This document shows, in pieces, positions 7,144 through 13,975 of a DNA stretch of 14,301 bases. The first letter of the stretch is position 1, and each line of letters begins with the position of its first letter. The notes beneath the pieces were generated by a model. It searched no databases, was not told the DNA's origin, and worked only from the letters and a program-made list of their open reading frames with translations. The stretch spans positions 1 through 14,301 of the forward strand of contig CAXTVX010000078.1 of the NCBI GenBank assembly GCA_964247755.1, written 5' to 3'. This stretch comes from Lichenicola sp964247755. GTDB taxonomy: Bacteria; Pseudomonadota; Alphaproteobacteria; Acetobacterales; Acetobacteraceae. The position numbers were made by a program, and so were the translations under genes.

Positions 7144-8187
7144 ATGCCAGACGACCAGCCGAACCCGGCGCCTCCATCCGCCAACGCTGGCACGCCGCCA
7201 GCCGCTGCACGGCCGAGCAACCGGGCGCAGTTCCGCGCCACGCTGCAGTCGCTCGGCATGCTGCCGGTGCTGATCGTGCTGGCGATCGGCTTCCAGTTCG
7301 CCGGCGGCCACCGTTTCCTCACGGTGCAGAACCTGTCGATCGTGGCGCAGCAGGCGTCGATCAACTGCGTGCTGGGTGCGGGCATGACGTTCGTGATCCT
7401 GACCGGCGGCATCGACCTGTCGGTGGGCTCGATCCTGGCGGCGTCGGCGATGGGGGCGCTGATCGTGTCGCTGCTGCCGGGCTTCAGCGGGCTGGCGATC
7501 CCGGTCTGCCTGGCGCTGGGTGCCGGGATCGGGCTGCTGAACGGGATGCTGATCGCGTTCGGGCGGCTGCCGCCGTTCATCGTCACGCTGGGCTCGCTGA
7601 CCGCGGTGCGCGGCTTCGCGCGGCTGATGGGCGCCGACAACACGGTGTTCAACCCGCAGCTGAGCTATGCCTGGCTCGGCAATGACGGCATCCCCGTGCT
7701 GCCGGGCGTGGTGGTGCCGTGGCTGGCGATCGTGGCCGTGGTGGTGATCGTGGCATCCTGGTACGTGCTGCGTCGCACCGTGCTGGGGGTCAGGATCTAC
7801 GCGGTGGGCGGCAACGCGTCGGCGGCGCGGCTGGCCGGGATCAACGTGCCGCGCATCCTGCTGTTCGTGTACGGGCTGTCCGGTCTGCTGGCGGGGCTGG
7901 GCGGCGTGCTGTCGTCGGCCAGGCTGTATGCCGCGAACGGGCTGCAGCTGGGGCAGAGCTACGAACTGGACGCGATCGCGGCGGTGATCCTGGGCGGGAC
8001 CTCGTTCGTGGGCGGCATCGGGTCGATCTGGGGCACGCTGATCGGCGCGCTGATCATCGCGGTGCTGAGCAACGGGCTGATCCTGGTCGGCGTCTCGGAC
8101 ATCTGGCAGTTCATCGTCAAGGGGCTGGTGATCATCGGCGCGGTGGCGCTGGACCGCTTCCGGCAGGGCAGCGGCGTGCGCACCTGA
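7144..8187 (+). CDS. Sugar ABC importer permease (RbsC type)
   Basis: This 347-aa protein has a Pro/Ala-rich cytoplasmic tail of about 35 residues, then a series of hydrophobic segments typical of the BPD_transp_2 family. Family hallmarks include GAGMTFVILTGGIDLSVGS near the first third, PPFIVTLGSLTAVRG, and the cytoplasmic coupling region YAVGGNASAARLAGINV. The late GGTSFVGGIGSIWGTLIGAL is also characteristic. It forms the inner-membrane channel of the importer, probably as a dimer, driven by the preceding ATPase. AGGGAG lies eight bases before the ATG, itself overlapping the end of the ATPase gene region, so the two are one transcript. No damage is seen. Transport of a monosaccharide or polyol is expected from the family; the exact substrate is unknown. 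Confidence 0.95.
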   Translation: MPDDQPNPAPPSANAGTPPAAARPSNRAQFRATLQSLGMLPVLIVLAIGFQFAGGHRFLTVQNLSIVAQQASINCVLGAGMTFVILTGGIDLSVGSILAASAMGALIVSLLPGFSGLAIPVCLALGAGIGLLNGMLIAFGRLPPFIVTLGSLTAVRGFARLMGADNTVFNPQLSYAWLGNDGIPVLPGVVVPWLAIVAVVVIVASWYVLRRTVLGVRIYAVGGNASAARLAGINVPRILLFVYGLSGLLAGLGGVLSSARLYAANGLQLGQSYELDAIAAVILGGTSFVGGIGSIWGTLIGALIIAVLSNGLILVGVSDIWQFIVKGLVIIGAVALDRFRQGSGVRT

Positions 8188-8268
8188 CCGGAACCGGGCG
8201 CCTGGCGGGAAGCGTTCCGTCCGTCTGGCGCACGCTTGAATCAAGAACGGGACGCGGGGGAAAAGAAC

Positions 8269-9231
8269 ATGACCAGGACGACCGGCCACACCAGCACGTG
8301 GTCCCTTCTGCGCAACACGCTCCTGGCAGGAGCGGCCCTGCTGGCGGCGCCGGTGCTGGCGCAGGCCAAGCCGCTCCAGGCGATCGGCGTGACCATGGGA
8401 TCGCTCGGCAACCCGTATTTCGTGGCGCTGACCAAGGGCATCACCGCCGCGGCGAACGCGGGCGGCGGGCAGGTCAAGGTGATCGCGGTGTCGGCGGACT
8501 ACGACCTCAACAAGCAGTTCACCCAGATCGACAACTTCATCGCCGCCGGCGTGAACCTGATCGTGCTGAACGCGGTGGATCCGAACGCCATCCTGCCGGC
8601 GATCAAGCGGGCGCAGGCGGCGGGGATCGTGGTGGTGGCGGCCGACGTGTCCGCGGCCGGTGCCGACGCCACGGTGGAGACGGACAACACCGCAGCCGGC
8701 AACATGTCCTGCGCCTACCTGGGACAGAAGCTCGGCGGCAAGGGCAACGTGGTGATCGAGAACGGGCCGCAGGTGTCGGCGGTGATCGACCGGGTGAAGG
8801 GCTGCAAGGCGGCGCTGGCGGGCTCGCCGGGGATCAGGATCCTGTCGGCCGACCAGGACGGCAAGGGCTCGCGCGACGGGGCGCTTGCGGTGATGCAGGG
8901 CTACCTGATCCGCTATCCCGACCTGAACGGGCTGTTCGCGATCAACGATCCGCAGGCGATCGGCTCGGAGCTGGCGGCGAAGCAGCAGCACCGGAACAAC
9001 ATCGTCATCACCTCGGTGGACGGCGCGCCTGACATCGTGTCGGCGCTGAAGTCGAACGGGCTGATCGTGGCATCGGCGTCACAGGACCCCTACGGGATGG
9101 GGCAGCTGGCGGTGAAGGTGGGCAAGGAGATCATGGACGGGCACCCGCCGGCCGAGAAGGTGACGCTGATGCAGGCCAAGCTGGTGACGCGGGACAATGT
9201 CAACAGCTATGCCGGCTGGACCAGCCACTAG
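8269..9231 (+). CDS. Periplasmic sugar-binding protein of the ABC importer (RbsB-like)
   Basis: The 320-aa product has a signal peptide (basic start, then LLAGAALLAAPVLAQA, cleavage before KPLQ). The mature part is a Peripla_BP_4 type binding protein: IGVTMGSLGNPYFVALTKG, then YDLNKQFTQIDNFIAAGVNLI, the hinge-side VDPNAILPAIKRAQAAGI, and VTSVDGAPDIVSALKSNG in the second lobe. It captures the substrate in the periplasm and hands it to the permease. ATG at 8269 is preferred over an in-frame TTG at 8236 because GGGGGAA sits directly upstream and the signal peptide then begins normally. It follows the permease by 81 bp, so the binding protein is last in the operon; the longer gap may allow separate translation or processing. 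A strong hairpin lies 17 bp after the stop. The sugar specificity is not readable. Confidence 0.93.
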   Translation: MTRTTGHTSTWSLLRNTLLAGAALLAAPVLAQAKPLQAIGVTMGSLGNPYFVALTKGITAAANAGGGQVKVIAVSADYDLNKQFTQIDNFIAAGVNLIVLNAVDPNAILPAIKRAQAAGIVVVAADVSAAGADATVETDNTAAGNMSCAYLGQKLGGKGNVVIENGPQVSAVIDRVKGCKAALAGSPGIRILSADQDGKGSRDGALAVMQGYLIRYPDLNGLFAINDPQAIGSELAAKQQHRNNIVITSVDGAPDIVSALKSNGLIVASASQDPYGMGQLAVKVGKEIMDGHPPAEKVTLMQAKLVTRDNVNSYAGWTSH

Positions 9232-9248
9232 GATCGGCGCAACCGGTT

Positions 9249-9274
9249 GCCGGCCCGCTTCGTAGCGGGTCGGC
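9249..9274 (+). terminator. Hairpin terminator after the ABC operon
   Basis: Bases 9249-9259 pair with 9264-9274 as an 11-bp stem (one G-T wobble) closed by the four-base loop TCGT. It starts 17 bp after the binding-protein stop and lies between convergent genes. There is no T-tract on either side, so it may act as an RNA-stabilising end or a bidirectional, weakly intrinsic terminator. Confidence 0.6.
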
Positions 9275-9373
9275 ATCCAATCCCGCGATCCTTCGTGCGG
9301 CCGATGCACGGACTTCAAGGTTGGTGGAGGCGCCCGCGGCCAGGCCTGTCGCTGCCGCCCGCCTGGCTGCGTC

Positions 9374-9928
9374 CTAGGCCATGTATCCGATCGTGCCGGT
9401 GACTCCGCCACCTGCCTGGATGCCGGCGTTCAGCCCGCGGGTCACCAGCACAGCGTTCGGTTCCGTCTGGCCCAGCAACAGGCTCATGATGGGCGAGGCA
9501 ACCTGCATGGCGAAGCGCACCGGATCGATGCCAAGCAGCATCAGCGTGCCCGAATATCCCACCAGCAGGCCCGCGCCGCCGTCGACCACAATGCACAGGC
9601 CCCGCAGATCGGCAGCAGCCAGCTCGCGTCCGCTGAAGAACGGCGTCATGTAGAGGCTGCCGGCGTTGGGAAACACCTTCGGCGCCACGACACCGCCAAT
9701 TGCCTTGCCGAGCTTCTCCGGGCGGATCTCCAGCTTGCCTACCTTGGGCAGCTTCAGGCCGATCCCGGCGCCACTCCGGCGCTGCCGAGATGGACGTTCT
9801 GTTGCTTGTGCGACGGGTCGAGGAAGTCGATCGAGCCCCCAGCGGCGGCGAAGATGTCGATGTTCAAGCCGCCCGTACCGGAGGTCACGAACGTCCAGCT
9901 GCTTGGCCTCAGGAATATCGCCGTTGAT
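9374..9928 (-). pseudogene. Glycine-rich membrane-type protein, broken by two indels
   Basis: Protein-like sequence is spread over two frames. SSWTFVTSGTGGLNIDIFAA and GGSIDFLDPSHKQQNVH read in one frame (about 9903-9772). GIGLKLPKVGKLEIRPEKLG through GGGVTGTIGYMA read in another (9769 to TAG at 9376-9374). Restoring one G near 9771 joins them. A short stretch, INGDIPEA (9928-9905), would precede SSWTF if one A near 9904 were removed, but no ATG, GTG or TTG is found there, so the true start is uncertain. The reconstructed product is about 184 aa, with a soluble N-half and a C-terminal half of Gly/Ala-rich hydrophobic stretches (GLLVGYSGTLMLLGID; GLNAGIQAGGGVTG). I do not recognise a named family. 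It follows the DUF3592 gene directly, so they probably form one operon. A membrane-acting effector is one possible role, but this is speculation. Confidence 0.55.
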
Positions 9929-9956
9929 CCCGCTGTGTCTGGGTGGACGGGAACGC

Positions 9957-10361
9957 CTAGCGCCCCTTCTGGTAGAACTCGATCGGCAGGCCGAGCGACG
10001 CAAACCCGAGCGCCAGCAGCGCCGCTCCACACGTTGCCAGCATCAGGCTGATGCCCCACAAGCTGCCGAAGCTGCGCACCCTTGCCGTGCCGGACGGGTC
10101 CACGGCGTCGTAGAGCACCTGGACTGCCTGCCCGACACGGAACCCGGCGATCATGCCGCCCTGCGGATAGCTGATGATTGACCCGTTCTGCATATGGAAT
10201 GCAATCTGCGGATGCGACCCGCCGGCGTTTAGCCGGGTGACGGTTCCACGGCCCCGAAGGCTGCCAGCCATGAAGCGGCTGACCTGGAAAGCGTTGACGG
10301 CAGCGGCGACGAGCAGTATTGCGCCTGCCGATACCGTCACGGCGCGTAGCCTTGGGCTCAT
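9957..10361 (-). CDS. DUF3592-family membrane protein
   Basis: The 134-aa product has a hydrophobic segment near each end (AVTVSAGAILLVAAAVNAF and MLATCGAALLALGFASLGL). The central extracytoplasmic part carries GRGTVTRLNA, HPQIAFHMQNGSIISYP and GQAVQVLYDAVDP. This fits DUF3592, small two-helix inner-membrane proteins of unknown function. The ATG at 10361 overlaps the TGA of the preceding gene as ATGA in the present sequence, so translation is probably coupled. It is the only gene of its three-gene block that is undamaged. A diverged, broken copy lies at 12618-12959. If the block is an effector module, a two-helix membrane protein between the others could be the protective partner; that is inference only. 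Family call is from the length, the helices and the VLYDxxDP motif. Confidence 0.75.
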   Translation of the reverse strand: MSPRLRAVTVSAGAILLVAAAVNAFQVSRFMAGSLRGRGTVTRLNAGGSHPQIAFHMQNGSIISYPQGGMIAGFRVGQAVQVLYDAVDPSGTARVRSFGSLWGISLMLATCGAALLALGFASLGLPIEFYQKGR

Positions 10362-10663
10362 CTCAGTTCATCGCCCGGCATTCGGACAGGAACATGCCCG
10401 GATGCGCATTGTCGGGGTTGCACCGCGCAGGTGACGTAGCGCGTGTCCTGCTTCAGGAGGTAGCCGAAACCGCTCAACCCGGCTGCGATGTTGACCACCT
10501 GCAAGCCGTCCTTGACCGGCTGCTGCATCGATTGCAGCACCGGCGAGACCATGGTGGACCGCGTCACCGGCTTGTTCGCCTGCGGGCCGGTCATCGCCGC
10601 AACCATCGACGGGTGCGCCTGCAACGTCGCAGCAACGGCGAGGAAACCGACCTTCAGGTTCAC
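10358..10663 (-). CDS. Small membrane-anchored or secreted protein, C-terminus probably frameshifted
   Basis: A GTG start at 10663 is supported by GGAGGAA six bases upstream. The 101-aa product begins with a short moderately hydrophobic stretch (LKVGFLAVAATLQAHPSM), then PVTRSTMVSPVLQSMQQPV and VVNIAAGLSGFGYLLKQDTR. The last 20 residues (QPRQCASGHVPVRMPGDELR) look unnatural. Dropping one base at 10420 gives NPDNAHPGMFLSECRAMN and a stop at 10365-10363, one base before the DUF3592 start. That alternative tail is supported by its homologue beside the second DUF3592 copy, which reads HTPSGLFVPERRARF. The original protein was probably 99 aa. No named family is recognised. It heads a likely three-gene operon with the DUF3592 and glycine-rich genes. 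Confidence 0.6.
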   Translation of the reverse strand: MNLKVGFLAVAATLQAHPSMVAAMTGPQANKPVTRSTMVSPVLQSMQQPVKDGLQVVNIAAGLSGFGYLLKQDTRYVTCAVQPRQCASGHVPVRMPGDELR

Positions 10664-10789
10664 GGCGGTTCCTCCGCGTGGGCAGCCCGAGCGCGACCCC
10701 GACCAAGGGTCGACACCGGTCAGGCCATGACGTTCCAGGTCCAGGGATCTGCGCCGGCCGAAGTTGCCACATGCCATCACGATGCGGAT

Positions 10790-10803
10790 GGACCGGTTGG
10801 TCC
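10790..10803 (-). terminator. Weak hairpin just after the sugar dehydrogenase gene
   Basis: GGACC, loop GGTT, GGTCC forms a perfect 5-bp stem beginning seven bases beyond the stop. There is no T-tract. It is a weak terminator candidate only. Confidence 0.25.
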
Positions 10804-10809
10804 GGGTCC

Positions 10810-12285
10810 TCAGTGCGGGAGGACGAGCCGGTAGATCGCGCCCGGCCCCTTGAGCAGGGCGTAGAGCTCGCCGTTGCGGTCCTCGCCCATGCGGAAATCG
10901 GACCGGGTGCTTTCGCCGACCGGCGACTGGTTCAGGGAGGTGTAGGTGACACCGCGGTACTGCAGCGGGATCGAGAACACCTCCATCGCCGTCGACAACG
11001 GGGCGTTGGCGTTGATCGCGAACAGCTTGCCCTCGACGAACTCGGTGAACACGTAGATCCCGCGATACTGCGGCGCCAGCGAGCCCTGGTAGAGGAAGCC
11101 GCTGCCGATGCCGCTCGCGACCGTTCCGCCGTCCCGCGCGTCGTCGCTGTGGTCGTACTCGGCGATCGGATAGCTGAAGCCGTTGGCGGCATCGCCCGCC
11201 GGGATGGGATAGTCGGAATAATCGTTCTTGCCGCCCGGGCTTCCGGCGCCCGTGCCGGTGGCGAAGGTTCCCTCCCGCTGCTGCCAGCCGTAGTTGGCGC
11301 CCCGGACTCCGAGGTTGACTTCCTCGACCTGGTTCTGGCCGATGTCATCGATGAACATCCGGCCCTGGCCGCCGATCTCCCAGCTGAACTGCTGCGGGTT
11401 GCGCAGGCCGTACGCCCACACCAGAGGGGCCGCCGACGCCATGGTCCGGAACGGGTTGTCGGTGGGAATGCCCCACTTGGCGCCGTTCGTTCCGGTGAGC
11501 GGGTTGATCCGCAGAATCTTGCCGAGCGGCGAGGTGATGTTCTGGCCATTGCCGCGCGGGTCGTTGCCGTCGCCGCCGTCGCCAAAGCCGATGTACAGGT
11601 TGCCGTAGTCCGGTGAGCCGAGGCGGGCGTTCGGATCGAAGCGGATGACCCCGCCATTGTGGTTCGAGGCGAACTTGCCGACCCGCAGGACCTCGCGCGA
11701 GGTGCCGGCGAAGCTCGTCGCGAACGGGTTGCTCGCGGTCCATTCGCGGATCACCTGGTGATGATCGGCATCGTCGTTGGCGAGGAAATCCGGAACCCCG
11801 CTCAAACGGTTGGCACTGTAGGCGGTGTAGAACTTGCCGTAGCCGGGCTTGGACGGAGTGCCGGCGAAGTTCGGGTGGAACGCCACGCCGACCAGTCCTT
11901 CCTCGCCCGTGGGCGAGATGATCGAAAGCCCCTGCGCGCGCAGGTCCAGATACGGCGTCACGCGCGAACCGTCCGCGCTGATGCGGTAGATGATCCCGAC
12001 CATGTCGATCGCGAACAGGTCGGTCGTGTTGTCCGGAGCCTGTGTCAGGAACTGGACGCGTGCCGAGCTTCCGTCCGCGTGCTTGGGAAGTGTGACGAAG
12101 TCCTGGAGCTCGATCACGGCGCCCGATGGCGTGGCCTTGGGGAGCAACGGCTCCGAAAGGGGAGTGGGCGATGCGTATCCCGGGCGGTTGCCGACAAGCA
12201 GCACAACAAGAGCGGCCGCCGCAGTTGCGGCGCAACGGGTTGGGTTCATTGTTTTTCTCCCTGAACGCCGTGCAGCCTGTTCCAT
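10810..12285 (-). CDS. Secreted PQQ-type glucose/sorbosone dehydrogenase family protein
   Basis: This 491-aa protein belongs to the GSDH/soluble aldose sugar dehydrogenase family, six-bladed beta-propellers that oxidise sugars in the periplasm using pyrroloquinoline quinone and calcium. Visible motifs are GEEGLVGVAFHPNF, NHNGGVIRFDP (the His of the active site), GFGDGGDGNDPRGNGQN, GKILRINP, AYGLRNPQQFSW and DDIGQNQVEEVN. A signal sequence (AATAAAALVVLLVGNRPGYA, before SPTP) exports it. Two starts are credible. ATG at 12285 has AAGGAG seven bases upstream. ATG at 12249 has GGGAG seven bases upstream and gives a shorter, conventional 479-aa precursor. The propeller appears complete. The gene stands alone, flanked by two related DUF3592 blocks in the same orientation. 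Whether the enzyme uses glucose, another aldose or a different substrate is not settled by sequence alone. Confidence 0.88.
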   Translation of the reverse strand: MEQAARRSGRKTMNPTRCAATAAAALVVLLVGNRPGYASPTPLSEPLLPKATPSGAVIELQDFVTLPKHADGSSARVQFLTQAPDNTTDLFAIDMVGIIYRISADGSRVTPYLDLRAQGLSIISPTGEEGLVGVAFHPNFAGTPSKPGYGKFYTAYSANRLSGVPDFLANDDADHHQVIREWTASNPFATSFAGTSREVLRVGKFASNHNGGVIRFDPNARLGSPDYGNLYIGFGDGGDGNDPRGNGQNITSPLGKILRINPLTGTNGAKWGIPTDNPFRTMASAAPLVWAYGLRNPQQFSWEIGGQGRMFIDDIGQNQVEEVNLGVRGANYGWQQREGTFATGTGAGSPGGKNDYSDYPIPAGDAANGFSYPIAEYDHSDDARDGGTVASGIGSGFLYQGSLAPQYRGIYVFTEFVEGKLFAINANAPLSTAMEVFSIPLQYRGVTYTSLNQSPVGESTRSDFRMGEDRNGELYALLKGPGAIYRLVLPH

Positions 12286-12314
12286 CAGGCAGCTCCTTAC
12301 AACTCACATACGTC

Positions 12315-12331
12315 TTGCATGCAACATGCAA
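12315..12331 (-). promoter_or_regulatory. Inverted repeat upstream of the sugar dehydrogenase, candidate operator
   Basis: TTGCATG and CATGCAA flank three bases (CAA), a perfect 7-bp inverted repeat 30 bp before the ATG at 12285. On the gene strand a TTGCAT inside it could be a -35 box, with TGTAAG 17 bases on as -10. That would start transcription close to 12285 and would favour translation from 12249. A bound regulator would block such a promoter. The regulator is unknown. Confidence 0.4.
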
Positions 12332-12384
12332 AGGTTCACGCCTGGCTTCAGGACCACGCGCTCGCTTCGACATTCGACGCATCG

Positions 12385-12398
12385 TCTCATAAATGAGA
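12385..12398. repeat. Short perfect inverted repeat
   Basis: TCTCAT, two A bases, then ATGAGA forms a 6-bp inverted repeat 100 bp upstream of the sugar dehydrogenase. It could be a second operator or a small hairpin marking the end of the decayed DUF3592 block. There is no further evidence for either. Confidence 0.3.
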
Positions 12399-12617
12399 TG
12401 TGCCGGAACGATGCGATCTGCATGACGACGCGCGTGGGGTTGATGCCGTGCAACGATCGGTGGACGGTGTCATGCAAGAGCTGTTCGTGTCGGAAATCAT
12501 TTGGGCAACTGCGTCGGCGGCGCCCGAACAAGGGTCCTGTTCCGGCGCATCGGGAAGGCCCGTCGCCGACGAGCCATGATCCTGACGGGCAGGAACGCTC
12601 AGCGTCGCTTCGAGTGG

Positions 12618-12959
12618 GAAACCGATCGGCAGACCGAGCGATGCGAGGCTGAGCAACACCGGTCCTGCTCCGCACGCTGCCAGTGCCAGGCTGGTGCCCC
12701 ACAAGCTGCCGAACCTGTTCAGTCCTGCACGGCCCAAAGGATCGGTGGCGTCATGCAGGACCTGGATTGCCTGTCCGGTACGGAACCCGGCGATCATGCC
12801 GCCCTGTGGATAGCTGACGATCGTTCCGCTTCAGGTGCGGAACGCGATCTGCGGATGCGATCCGCCGGCGATGAACCGGCTGACGTGCAAGGCGCTGATG
12901 GCACCGGCTGCCAGCAGCATTCCCGCCGAAGCGACCGCTGCACGCAGCTTCGAGCTCAT
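12618..12959 (-). pseudogene. Decayed second copy of the DUF3592 gene
   Basis: From ATG at 12959 the frame reads MSSKLRAAVASAGMLLAAGA, then HVSRFIAGGSHPQIAFRT, a TGA at 12833-12831, and continues in the same frame with SGTIVSYPQGGMIAGFRTGQ and LASLGLPIGF. This aligns along its whole length with the intact DUF3592 protein at 9957-10361. Three lesions are visible. A stop replaces the Gln of HMQNGS. Fourteen codons (the SLRGRGTVTRLNAG segment of the intact protein) are cleanly missing. The natural stop is lost at the 3' end. The two copies share a 27-bp exact match (12780-12806 and 10137-10163). It lies just downstream of signal peptidase I and in the same direction. It cannot make a full protein. 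Confidence 0.8.
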
Positions 12960-13010
12960 CTCGAACCTTGCACGGCGCTCGGGGACGAACAGGCCCGACG
13001 GCGTATGCAC
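12960..13010 (-). pseudogene. Remnant tail of the small gene that precedes DUF3592
   Basis: Directly before the DUF3592 remnant, the sequence reads VHTPSGLFVPERRARFE. It aligns with AHPGMFLSECRAMN, the alternative-frame tail of the gene before the intact DUF3592 copy. The stop codon has been lost by a one-base difference. Only this tail is left; the rest is cut off near the 3' end of the signal peptidase gene. Confidence 0.6.
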
Positions 13011-13038
13011 GGCCGGGAGATCCGCCTCCCCGCGACGA

Positions 13039-13785
13039 CTAGCGCGTCGGGCGCAGGAGGCGGTCCGGGCGGATCGAGGCGAGCCAGGCGGCGGGGCCGG
13101 AGCCGGGCTGCGCGATGTCGCGCGAGGCCAGCACCAGCGCGACGCGGCCCTGCAGGTTCCACAGCGGCAGCAGCCCGACCCCGCCTTGGGCCACCGGCAC
13201 CCGGCTGTCGGCGGAGTTGTCGCGGTTGTCGCCCATGACGAACAGGTGGCCGGTTGGCACCAGCACCTCCGGCGTGTCGTCCAGCGGGCCGTCGGCCCAG
13301 CGCTTGAGGATCGGGTGGGTGCGGCCGCCCGGCAGGGTCTCGTCGTAGCGCTCGACCGGGCGGTCGGTGCCGTCGGCCATCTCCTCCGGGCCCGGGCCCT
13401 CGTCGCGCCAGTCGACCTCCCGGCCGTTCAGCCATAGCCGGCCCCGTTGCATCCGGACGCGGTCGCCGGGCAGGCCGATCACCCGCTTGACCCAGGTTAC
13501 GCCTGGCTCGGCAGGGCCGCGGAACACGACGATGTCGCCGCGACGCGGCAGCGCGCCCCACACGCGGCCGCCGCGCCAGCCGAGCCGGTCGCCGAACGGC
13601 AGCGAGGCGGTGCTGTAGCCGTAGGCGAACGGCTCGGCCAGCATGCGGTCGCCGATCAGCAGGGTGGGCTGCATCGAGCCGGACACGACGCTGAACGAGG
13701 CCGCGAGCCCGGTGCGCGCGAGGCAGACCAGGAGCAGGGTCAGGGCGATCTCGACGGCAGGCCGGTGCCATCCCGGGCGGTGCAT
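13039..13785 (-). CDS. lepB: Signal peptidase I
   Basis: This 248-aa protein is a type I leader peptidase, which cleaves signal peptides from exported proteins at the outer face of the inner membrane. One N-terminal helix (about residues 11-31, VEIALTLLLVCLARTGLAA) anchors it. The Ser/Lys catalytic dyad is visible: Ser37 in SGSMQPTL and Lys100 in WVKRVIGLPGD. The later box GDNRDNSADSR is also present. ATG at 13785 is chosen because GGAGAG lies six bases upstream and the protein then starts just before the helix; the frame stays open to 13926 but that extension would run into the crcB leader and is not protein-like. It has only one anchor helix, unlike the two of the E. coli enzyme. A chromosome may hold another lepB, so this could be a paralogue. 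Confidence 0.95.
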   Translation of the reverse strand: MHRPGWHRPAVEIALTLLLVCLARTGLAASFSVVSGSMQPTLLIGDRMLAEPFAYGYSTASLPFGDRLGWRGGRVWGALPRRGDIVVFRGPAEPGVTWVKRVIGLPGDRVRMQRGRLWLNGREVDWRDEGPGPEEMADGTDRPVERYDETLPGGRTHPILKRWADGPLDDTPEVLVPTGHLFVMGDNRDNSADSRVPVAQGGVGLLPLWNLQGRVALVLASRDIAQPGSGPAAWLASIRPDRLLRPTR

Positions 13786-13888
13786 CTCGTTCTCTCCGCG
13801 ACTCGTTCCGGATACGATCATCCGGCGGCGGGACGCAGCGGTCGAGTTAACACGGGGTAAGGCCAGGGGCGGTATCCCGGGGTTCTGC

Positions 13889-13917
13889 TTGAGCCGCGCC
13901 GGCCGGACTGCGATGCT
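13889..13917 (+). promoter_or_regulatory. Candidate sigma-70 promoter for the crcB leader
   Basis: TTGAGC (13889-13894) and GATGCT (13912-13917) are separated by 17 bases, which would place the start of transcription near 13924, immediately before the riboswitch. The -10 box is poor (three of six consensus bases), so support rests mainly on position. Confidence 0.35.
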
Positions 13918-13925
13918 GTAGGCCA

Positions 13926-13975
13926 CGAGGGATGGGGTTCCCCTTCAACCGCCCGTCGTGGGCTGATGACTCCTG
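13926..13975 (+). ncRNA. Fluoride riboswitch (crcB motif)
   Basis: The conserved core of the fluoride aptamer is present in order: GGGATGGGGTTCCCC, then AACCGCCC, then GGGCTGATGACTCCT. The expected helices form: 13928-13931 with 13941-13944, 13934-13938 with 13969-13973, and the stem 13951-13954 with 13960-13963. This class binds Mg-complexed fluoride and turns on export genes. It lies 39 bases before crcB, which it surely controls. Confidence 0.93.

Larger units (their letters stand above)
12286..12617. other. Intergenic region between sugar dehydrogenase and DUF3592 remnant
   Basis: About 330 bp without a supported gene. It holds the two inverted repeats listed separately and a 7-bp inverted repeat GCCCGTC/GACGGGC (12559-12565 and 12585-12591). 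The frame of the DUF3592 remnant stays open leftward through it, but past 12618 it no longer resembles the intact copy. It is probably leftover sequence plus the dehydrogenase promoter. Confidence 0.4.

Noticed and set aside
5458..8991. 1177-codon open frame on the - strand
   Set aside because: It is antisense to the whole ABC operon, and its His/Arg/Gln/Pro-rich translation is a shadow of the real codons.
10694..10712. 6-bp inverted repeat CGACCC/GGGTCG upstream of the GTG gene
   Set aside because: It is too short and GC-simple to separate from chance in this composition, and there is no T-tract.
13786..13926. N-terminal extension of signal peptidase to ATG 13926
   Set aside because: It would run into the edge of the fluoride riboswitch and put 47 unlikely residues before the anchor helix. 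ATG 13785 has a good ribosome binding site.
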